Of a DNA stretch of 26,046 nt, positions 7,309 to 13,816 are shown in pieces. Made by a program: the position numbers and the translations under genes. A model generated the notes under the pieces. That model saw only the letters and a program-made list of their open reading frames with translations. It was not told where the DNA came from and searched no databases. The stretch covers positions 1-26,046 of the forward strand of contig CAXMPC010000155.1 of NCBI GenBank assembly GCA_964195335.1, given 5' to 3'. This DNA comes from QNFN01 sp964195335. GTDB lineage: Bacteria > Pseudomonadota > Gammaproteobacteria > QNFN01. Each line of letters begins with the position of its first letter. Position 1 is the stretch's first letter.

Positions 7309-9834
7309 ATGTCCGTGCCCATAACCGAACCGACCTGTTTCCACTGCGGCCTGCCCGCGCCCGAAGGTGTGGCGGTGGCGGGCGAAATCGCTGGTAATGG
7401 CCAACAATTTTGTTGTCCCGGCTGCCGTGCCGTTTGCAGTGCCATCCACGCCGCGGGGCTCGAGGGTTTCTACGACCGCACGCCGACTGACCTGCTCCTG
7501 GCGCCGCCCCCGGTACCGGCCGAGGACCCGGCGATCTTCGATCTCGCCGATGTGCAGGCCGAGTTCGTCAGGCACGAAGGCGACCTGCTCGAGGCGGAGC
7601 TGTTGGTTGAGGGGATCCATTGCGCTGCCTGCGTCTGGCTGATCGAACGACACCTCGGGCACACGCCGGGTATCGCCGTGGCGCAGGTCAACCTCGCCGC
7701 ACGCCGGCTGAGCGTGCGCTGGGATCCGGACCGGGCTGCCCTGTCACAGATTCTCGAGGCCCTGGCCGCGATCGGCTACGCGGCGGTGCCGTACGATCCG
7801 GAGGCGGTCGAGGGCCGTCTGCAAGAGGCGCAGCGGCGCCAGCTCTACCGCCTCGCATTCGCCGGCTTCGCCATGATGAACCTGCTCTGGATCTCGATCG
7901 CCCTCTACTCCGGGGCCGACCAGGGTGAACATCGCGGGTTGCTGCACTGGACCGGCTGGGTGTTGGCGACGCCGACCCTGCTCTACGCCGGCTGGCCGTT
8001 CCTGCGCGGTGCCTGGGCCGGTTTGCGCCACGGCCACCCGACCATGGATCTGCCGATCGCTCTCGGCGCTGTCGCCACCTACGGTTACTCGACCTGGGCC
8101 ATGCTCGCCGGGGGTCCGGAGGCCGGGGTCTACTTCGATACCGTGGTCAATTTCCTGTTCGTAATCCTGGTCGGACGCCATCTCGAAGGGTTGTCGCGGC
8201 GCCAGGCCATGTCGGCCACGCACCGCCTGATGGAACTGCAGCCCCGGGTCGCGACCCTGGTCGAGGCAGGAGGCGAACGGATTGTCTCCGTACGTTCGTT
8301 GCGTGTCGGAAGCGAGGTGCTGGTGCGTCCCGGCGAACAGGTGCCGGTCGATGGCACCGTCGTCGAGGGTGAGACCGCGGTCGACGAGTCATTGCTGAGC
8401 GGCGAGACGGAACCGAAGGCGCGTGGGCCGGGGGAACGCCTGTTCGCCGGAACGCAGAATCTCGACGGAGCGGTGCTCCTGGCAGTCGAGCAGACGCTCG
8501 CCGATACCGCGCTGGGGCGGATCGCCCGCCTGGTCGAGGCCGCGCAGGGTTGCCGCGCCCCGGTGCAGCGTCTTGCCGACCGCATCGTGCCCTGGTTCGT
8601 CAGCATCACGCTCGGGTTGGCCGCGATAACTTTCGTCGCCTGGTTCGGTCACGGCCTGGAGCCGGCGTTGATGGCCTCGGTGGCGGTACTGATCGTTACC
8701 TGCCCATGCGCCTTCGGACTGGCGACGCCGATGGCTATCGCCGTGGCTGCCGGTACCGGCGCCCGTCACGGCATCCTGGTCAAGACCGGGGTGGCGCTGG
8801 AGGCGCTCGCCGTCGCCGACCATGTGGTGTTCGACAAGACCGGTACCCTGACCGAGGGGCAGCTGCAGGTGGTCGACGGCAGCTGGTTCGACATCGACCC
8901 CGGTCAGGCGCTGGCCGTGGTCGCGGCGCTGGAGCGTCGCTCGGAACACGGTATCGGCGCGGCGATTGTCGCCCATGCCGAAAAGGCCGGTCCGGTTTCC
9001 GGCGAGATCCGGATTGAGAACTTCCGTGCCCGCCCCGGGCGCGGGATCGCGGGGACGGTCGACGGTCGGACCTGGTGCATAGGCAGCCCAGCCTGGGTGG
9101 CGACCGAGGGCGCGTTGTCCGGCGAGCCGGCGGACGCGGCCCTCGAGGCTCACGAGGCGCGTGGCAGGACTGTGGTCGTGGTCAGTGTTGACGGCCACGT
9201 CGTCGGCGTAATCGCCCTGGCCGACCGCCTGCGGTCAGATGCGGCCGAGGTCGTCGCCACGCTGCGCGCCGCCGGTGTCGGCATGACCCTGCTCAGCGGC
9301 GACCGTCAGCGGGTGGCGGCGGCGGTCGCGGCCGACATCGGTCTGGAATCCGTGATCGCCGAGGTGTTACCCGAGGACAAGGCCGAGGCGGTTGCGCGGC
9401 TTCAGGCCGATGGTCGGCGGGTGGTGATGGTCGGCGACGGCGTCAACGACGCCCCGGCACTGGCTCAGGCCGACGTCGGAGTGGCCCTCGGCAGCGGCAC
9501 CGACGTCTCGGTCGAGTGTGCCGGGATCGTGCTCGGTCGTGACCGCCTGGGGCAGCTGGTCGAGGCACGACGGCTGGCGACGGCGACGTTGCGCACCGTG
9601 CGCCAGAATATCGCGCTGTCCATTGCCTACAATGTCGTCATGGTTCCGCTGGCAATGCTCGGCTTGGTCACTCCGCTGCTGGCCGCACTGACGATGCCGC
9701 TCAGCTCGCTCGCGGTGATCGGCAATGCCGCACGCCTGCGCCGGCTGTTCCCGGATGCAGAGACGCCGGCGCCGGGTCGGACACCTTCCATGGAACCTGC
9801 TACCGAACAGGCGGAGGTCGCCCGATGGAGGTGA
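7309..9834 (+). CDS. ccoI: Copper-exporting P1B-type ATPase for cbb3 assembly (CcoI/FixI)
   Basis: CcoI pumps Cu(I) across the inner membrane to supply CuB of the oxidase. The 841-aa protein has a Cys-rich N-terminal zone (CFHCG and FCCPGC, typical of CcoI) and a heavy-metal-associated domain with Cys105-Ala-Ala-Cys108. The ATPase core shows SGETEP (actuator TGE equivalent), the membrane metal site Cys465-Pro-Cys467, the phosphorylated Asp509 in DKTGTLT, and GDGVNDAPAL from residue 709. All catalytic motifs are intact. There is no strong ribosome site before ATG 7309. The 3' end overlaps ccoS by 10 bases. CcoI is distinguished from the CopA exporter by its N-terminus and its place between ccoH and ccoS. 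Confidence 0.96.
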   Translation: MSVPITEPTCFHCGLPAPEGVAVAGEIAGNGQQFCCPGCRAVCSAIHAAGLEGFYDRTPTDLLLAPPPVPAEDPAIFDLADVQAEFVRHEGDLLEAELLVEGIHCAACVWLIERHLGHTPGIAVAQVNLAARRLSVRWDPDRAALSQILEALAAIGYAAVPYDPEAVEGRLQEAQRRQLYRLAFAGFAMMNLLWISIALYSGADQGEHRGLLHWTGWVLATPTLLYAGWPFLRGAWAGLRHGHPTMDLPIALGAVATYGYSTWAMLAGGPEAGVYFDTVVNFLFVILVGRHLEGLSRRQAMSATHRLMELQPRVATLVEAGGERIVSVRSLRVGSEVLVRPGEQVPVDGTVVEGETAVDESLLSGETEPKARGPGERLFAGTQNLDGAVLLAVEQTLADTALGRIARLVEAAQGCRAPVQRLADRIVPWFVSITLGLAAITFVAWFGHGLEPALMASVAVLIVTCPCAFGLATPMAIAVAAGTGARHGILVKTGVALEALAVADHVVFDKTGTLTEGQLQVVDGSWFDIDPGQALAVVAALERRSEHGIGAAIVAHAEKAGPVSGEIRIENFRARPGRGIAGTVDGRTWCIGSPAWVATEGALSGEPADAALEAHEARGRTVVVVSVDGHVVGVIALADRLRSDAAEVVATLRAAGVGMTLLSGDRQRVAAAVAADIGLESVIAEVLPEDKAEAVARLQADGRRVVMVGDGVNDAPALAQADVGVALGSGTDVSVECAGIVLGRDRLGQLVEARRLATATLRTVRQNIALSIAYNVVMVPLAMLGLVTPLLAALTMPLSSLAVIGNAARLRRLFPDAETPAPGRTPSMEPATEQAEVARWR

Positions 9835-10025
9835 TCTACTTTTTGATACCGGTGATGATCCTGCTCGGCCTGGTCATGGTCGGAGTCTTTTTCTGGGCCA
9901 CCCGCAGTGGCCAGTACGACGACCTCGAAGGGCCGGCCAACCGCATCCTGATGGACGACGACGACCCGCTGCTGCCAAATGGACCGGAGCGTGGGGTGCG
10001 CTCCGATCAGGCGCGACGGGAATGA
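9825..10025 (+). CDS. ccoS: cbb3 oxidase maturation protein CcoS
   Basis: CcoS is a very small membrane protein needed for cofactor insertion into cbb3 oxidase. The 66-aa product starts MEVIYFLIPVMILLGLVMVG, followed by FFWATRSGQYDDLEGPANRILMDDD, which matches the conserved CcoS block (W-A-x-x-x-GQYDDLEGPAxRIL-DD). It overlaps the end of ccoI by 10 bases and its stop overlaps the slt start (ATGA), so its translation is probably coupled to both. Confidence 0.96.
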   Translation: MEVIYFLIPVMILLGLVMVGVFFWATRSGQYDDLEGPANRILMDDDDPLLPNGPERGVRSDQARRE

Positions 10026-12076
10026 CCGCGGTGCGGCGCTCCCGGCTGTCACGCCTCGTCTACATGGGCCTCGTCGTAGTGCTGGCGTGGCAGCCGCTGC
10101 TGTCCCTTCAGGCCAACGACGACCAGTTGCTGAGCGCCGAGCGCAAGCAGTTCCTCGAGGCGCGCAAGGCCCTCCTCGCCGGCAAAGGCACGAGATACCG
10201 TACCCTCGAGGCGCGCCTGCGTGACTACCCCCTGCATCCCTACCTGATCTACTGGTCGCTCGAACGGCAGATCAGCGGGCTCTCGCCGGATGCCGTTTCG
10301 GCCGCCCTCGACGATCTCGAACAGACGCCACTGGCGAAACGGCTGCGCCGCAAGTGGCTCGAACGGCTGGCCAGCGAAGGGCGCTGGCGCGAGTACCTGG
10401 TCGCCTACCGTCCCGAGTTCGGTACCAGCGCCAGCTGCCGCTATTACGACGCCCTGCGGCGGACCGGAAATCCGGACGAGGCCTGGATCGGTGCGCGCAA
10501 GCTCTGGCTGGTGGGACGCTCCCAGCCGCGTGCCTGTGATCCACTGTTCGATGCCTGGCGTGCGGCGGGGCAGCTGACTCCGGAACTGACCTGGGCACGA
10601 ATCGAATTGGCGGTTCGTCGTGGCCAGGTGAGCCTGGCGACCTACCTCGGACGGTTCCTCGATACCGCCGATCGTGACCGGCTTGATCTCTGGCTACGCA
10701 TGCGGCGCGACCCCAGGAAGGGTCTCGAGTTGCGGGCGCTGCGCAAGGACGGTCACATCGAGCGCAAGATCATGGTCTACGGAGTCAGCCGCCTGGCTGG
10801 CTACGACGCTCCCGCCGCGGCGACGGCCTGGGCCCGGCTGGAGGGCCGCCACGACTTCGCCGACGACCAGCGCCGGGCCGTCGAGCGCAAGATCGCCCTC
10901 GAATACGGCTTTGATGCCGATCCACTGGCGCTGGACCGTCTCGCGGCGTTGCCGACAGCCTGGCAGGACGAGCGCGTGCGTGGCTGGGGTGCGCGTGTTG
11001 CACTCCGCCTCGGCCGCTGGGATGAGGCCCTGGCCTGGATCGAGCGCATGCCGCCGGAAGAGTTGTCGGACGAGCGCTGGCGTTACTGGCGCGCCCGCGC
11101 CCTGGAGGCCACCGGACACCCTGCCGAGGCCCAGGCGGCCTACGCTGAGCTCAGTACAGGTCGCGGCTACTACGAATTCCTCGCCGCCGACCGCCTCGGG
11201 CGCCAGTACCGCATCAGCCACGTTCCGGTACCGGCCGAGCCGGCGCAGACGGCCGCGTTCGAGGCCGAGCCGGGAATCGTCCGCGCGCGTGAACTCTATT
11301 TCGCCGGGCTGACGGTCGATGCGCGCCGCGAGTGGCGCGATGCTCTTGCCGACCGTCCGGCCGAAGAGTTGCGCCTGGCCGGACGGCTCGCCTACCACTG
11401 GGGCTGGTACGACCGTGCCATTTTCGCTCTTGGCGCGGCGCGCTATTTCGACGACATGGAGATCCGTTTCCCGTTCGCTTACCGCACCGAACTGGCCTCG
11501 CAGGCGCGTGCCCAAAATCTCGACCCGGCCTGGGTCTTCGCCATGGCGCGCCAGGAGAGCGCGTTCAACGCCCGTGCCCGCTCGTCGGCCGGGGCGCTCG
11601 GACTGATGCAGATCATGCCGGCTACCGGGCGTCACATCGCCAGCGATCTCAACACCTCGCTGAAGGACAAGTGGCGCCTGCTCGATCCGAAACTGAACGC
11701 ACGATTCGGCACCCACTACCTGCGCAAGCTGCTCGACGATCTCGGTGATCACCAGGTACTGGCCATCGCGGCCTACAACGCCGGCCCCCACCGTGTACGA
11801 CGCTGGCTGCCCGACACCGGGAGCGTCGAAGCCGATATCTGGATTGAGAACGTGCCGTTCCACGAGACCCGCAACTACCTGCAGCGCGTGCTCGCCTACA
11901 CGGCGATCTACCAGGACCGCATGGGTCGCGAAGTGGTGCCTTTGAGCCAACGCATGCGCGCGGTCAGTGCCGGCCTGGCGCATGGCGGGACAACTCCGGC
12001 GGTCGTGCCCGGCGACCAGGTCGTGCTGCACAGCAGCCGGAACGATTGGGTTACGGGCACGGTCCACACCCGGTAG
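10022..12076 (+). CDS. slt: Soluble lytic murein transglycosylase, Slt70 family
   Basis: This periplasmic enzyme cuts peptidoglycan between MurNAc and GlcNAc, forming anhydro-MurNAc ends. The 684-aa product has an N-terminal signal peptide (basic MTAVRRSRLSR, hydrophobic core, LQA then NDDQ), a long alpha-helical superhelical region (about 40-480) and a C-terminal catalytic domain. The domain carries the family motif ARQESAFNARARSSAGALGLMQIMPATG, with catalytic Glu512, and later AIAAYNAGPHRVRRW. ATG 10022 overlaps the ccoS stop; the frame is open further upstream, but that part lies inside ccoI/ccoS and lacks a signal peptide. Close coupling to ccoS is unexpected for a cell-wall enzyme. The gene symbol is by family; the exact orthologue is not certain. 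Confidence 0.93.
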   Translation: MTAVRRSRLSRLVYMGLVVVLAWQPLLSLQANDDQLLSAERKQFLEARKALLAGKGTRYRTLEARLRDYPLHPYLIYWSLERQISGLSPDAVSAALDDLEQTPLAKRLRRKWLERLASEGRWREYLVAYRPEFGTSASCRYYDALRRTGNPDEAWIGARKLWLVGRSQPRACDPLFDAWRAAGQLTPELTWARIELAVRRGQVSLATYLGRFLDTADRDRLDLWLRMRRDPRKGLELRALRKDGHIERKIMVYGVSRLAGYDAPAAATAWARLEGRHDFADDQRRAVERKIALEYGFDADPLALDRLAALPTAWQDERVRGWGARVALRLGRWDEALAWIERMPPEELSDERWRYWRARALEATGHPAEAQAAYAELSTGRGYYEFLAADRLGRQYRISHVPVPAEPAQTAAFEAEPGIVRARELYFAGLTVDARREWRDALADRPAEELRLAGRLAYHWGWYDRAIFALGAARYFDDMEIRFPFAYRTELASQARAQNLDPAWVFAMARQESAFNARARSSAGALGLMQIMPATGRHIASDLNTSLKDKWRLLDPKLNARFGTHYLRKLLDDLGDHQVLAIAAYNAGPHRVRRWLPDTGSVEADIWIENVPFHETRNYLQRVLAYTAIYQDRMGREVVPLSQRMRAVSAGLAHGGTTPAVVPGDQVVLHSSRNDWVTGTVHTR

Positions 12077-12107
12077 GGCGTAACGTTCCTGGCCACAGGA
12101 GTGCACC

Positions 12108-13049
12108 ATGCTGATCAAGCGGCCTGCGGACATCGCCCCGTCGGAGATCACCCCCGAACCGCTCTACCGGCGCCGGCGTGAGTTCATCCGCGACCTGGCC
12201 TGGCTCGGGGCCGGTGCGGCCCTGGCGACATGGCCCACCAGTGGGCGAGCCGAGGCCCGACTCGGCGACGTGGCCAAGGGGCCGTTCAGTACCGACGAAG
12301 AGCTGACCGATTACGACGCGGTCACCACCTACAACAACTTCTACGAGCTGGGCACGGACAAGCTCGACCCGGTGCGCAATGCCCACCTGCTCAAGACCGA
12401 GCCGTGGAGCGTGACCGTCGACGGTGAGGTCGAGCGTCCTGCCACCCTGTCGCTGGACGAATTGCTCGCCCCGCACGCTCTCGAACAGCGCATCTACCGC
12501 CTGCGCTGTGTCGAGGCGTGGTCGATGGTGATCCCGTGGATCGGTTTTCCGCTCGCTGACCTGCTCGAACGTTTCGCGCCCACCTCACGAGCGAAGTACG
12601 TCGCCTTCACTAGCATCCTCGACCCGAAGAACCTGCCCGGCCAGCGCCTCTCCATCCTCGACTGGCCCTACAGCGAAGGGCTGCGCCTCGACGAGGCCAT
12701 GCACCCGCTGACCCTGCTCGCGGCCGGGCTCTACGACAAGGTGCTGCCGGCGCAGAATGGGGCGCCGCTGCGGCTGGTGGTGCCGTGGAAATACGGCTTC
12801 AAGAGCGCCAAGTCGATCGTCCGTATCACCCTGACCGAAGAGGTGCCGCGCACGGCATGGAACATCCAGGCCCCGCGCGAGTACGGCTTCTACTCCAACG
12901 TCAATCCTGACGTGCCCCACCCGCGCTGGAGCCAGCGCAGCGAGCGCCGCATCGGTGATTTCCTGCGCCGCGACACGTTGCCATTCAACGGTTACGGCGA
13001 GCAGGTGGCGGGCCTGTACGCGGGTATGGACCTGCACAAACATTTCTGA
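12108..13049 (+). CDS. msrP: Periplasmic methionine sulfoxide reductase, molybdopterin subunit
   Basis: MsrP (YedY) is a molybdenum-cofactor enzyme that repairs oxidised methionine in periplasmic proteins, taking electrons from MsrQ. The 313-aa product has a twin-arginine signal (RRRREFI at residues 21-27 followed by a hydrophobic stretch and ARGAEA-like processing area), then the sulfite-oxidase-type fold. Cys134 in LRCVEAWSMVIPW is the expected molybdenum ligand. It ends with the family's conserved tail around GYGEQVAGLYAGMDLHKHF. AGGAG at 12097-12101 precedes the ATG by six bases. It lies 31 bp after slt and 9 bp before msrQ, so it is probably cotranscribed. Confidence 0.96.
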   Translation: MLIKRPADIAPSEITPEPLYRRRREFIRDLAWLGAGAALATWPTSGRAEARLGDVAKGPFSTDEELTDYDAVTTYNNFYELGTDKLDPVRNAHLLKTEPWSVTVDGEVERPATLSLDELLAPHALEQRIYRLRCVEAWSMVIPWIGFPLADLLERFAPTSRAKYVAFTSILDPKNLPGQRLSILDWPYSEGLRLDEAMHPLTLLAAGLYDKVLPAQNGAPLRLVVPWKYGFKSAKSIVRITLTEEVPRTAWNIQAPREYGFYSNVNPDVPHPRWSQRSERRIGDFLRRDTLPFNGYGEQVAGLYAGMDLHKHF

Positions 13050-13058
13050 CCGGCCCTG

Positions 13059-13658
13059 ATGCATCGTTTAAAGGTGGTGCTGTTCGTCGCCTGCCTGCTG
13101 CCGGTGGCGTGGCTCACCTGGGCCGCCATCGCCGGGGGGTTGGGTGCCAACCCGATCGAGGCCCTGGCCAAGGAAACCGGGCGCTGGGCGTTGCGTTTCC
13201 TTCTGCTGACCCTTGCCATAACCCCGCTGCGCCGGTTGCTGCGAGTTCCTGAGTTGGGCAAGTTCCGGCGCATGCTCGGGCTCTATGCCTTCTTTTATGC
13301 CAGCCTGCATCTGTTGAATTACGTTGTTCTCGACCTCTTTTTTCGTTGGGAAGAGATCCTCGCTGATGTGGTCGAGAAGCCGTTCATGACCCTCGGCTTC
13401 ACCACTTTCCTGCTGCTGTTACCGCTGGCGGTGACCTCGACGCGCGGCTGGCAGCGCCGCCTCGCACGGCGCTGGACGTTGCTGCATCGCCTGATCTATG
13501 TCGCCGGCATCACGGCCACGATCCATTTCCTCTGGGCGGTCAAGGCCGACCTGCGCGAGCCGCTGGTCTATGCAGGGTTGTTGGCTCTGCTGCTCGGATA
13601 CCGGATGCATCACCGCCTGCGCGCAGCGGGGCCGACATCACCCGCGGTGCAGGGGTGA
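13059..13658 (+). CDS. msrQ: Haem-binding membrane subunit of the MsrPQ system
   Basis: MsrQ (YedZ) is a b-type cytochrome of the inner membrane that feeds electrons from the quinone pool or flavin donors to MsrP. The 199-aa product has about six membrane helices and the family blocks GANPIEALAKETGRWALRFL, RRMLGLYAFFYASLHLLNY, WTLLHRLIYVAG and TIHFLWAVKAD. The His residues in the last three are likely haem ligands. It starts nine bases after the msrP stop. No strong ribosome site is visible, consistent with coupling to msrP. The end of this gene is likely the end of the ccoG-to-msrQ gene run. Confidence 0.95.
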   Translation: MHRLKVVLFVACLLPVAWLTWAAIAGGLGANPIEALAKETGRWALRFLLLTLAITPLRRLLRVPELGKFRRMLGLYAFFYASLHLLNYVVLDLFFRWEEILADVVEKPFMTLGFTTFLLLLPLAVTSTRGWQRRLARRWTLLHRLIYVAGITATIHFLWAVKADLREPLVYAGLLALLLGYRMHHRLRAAGPTSPAVQG

Positions 13659-13704
13659 TGCGCCAGTACCGGTCGCATGCGGCTTGCGGGATGGTTTAAG
13701 CTAC

Positions 13705-13722
13705 GATAATTGGATAATTATC
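13705..13722 (+). promoter_or_regulatory. AT-rich inverted repeat upstream of cyclic-di-GMP gene
   Basis: GATAATT-GGAT-AATTATC is a perfect 7-bp inverted repeat with a 4-bp spacer. It is an island of AT in GC-rich sequence, about 95 bases before the next start codon. GATAAT within it could also act as a -10 hexamer, although I see no good -35 at the right distance. It could be an operator, a promoter, or both. Confidence 0.4.
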
Positions 13723-13760
13723 AAGGCTTGGCTTGCGCCTGGCCTTGGCTGGGATGCAGC

Positions 13761-13779
13761 GGGCGCAATGGATGCGCCC
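13761..13779 (+). other. Perfect GC hairpin in leader of the GGDEF-EAL gene
   Basis: GGGCGCA-ATGGA-TGCGCCC folds into a perfect 7-bp stem with a 5-base loop, 37 bases before the ATG at 13817. There is no T-tract after it, so it is not a standard terminator. It does not match the cyclic-di-GMP riboswitch core that I know. Its role is unknown; it could affect translation or mRNA stability. Confidence 0.4.
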
Positions 13780-13816
13780 CGAGAGGCAGGTAAGCCGACT
13801 GACCAGATGACGTGCC

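Noticed and set aside
9725..10021. Upstream extension of the slt frame by 99 codons
   Set aside because: The extension lies inside ccoI/ccoS in another frame and has no homology-like features. ATG 10022 gives a proper signal peptide.
10694..12151. Minus-strand ORF of 485 aa over slt
   Set aside because: The opposite strand codes for an Slt protein with a full catalytic motif. The antisense frame has no recognisable domain.
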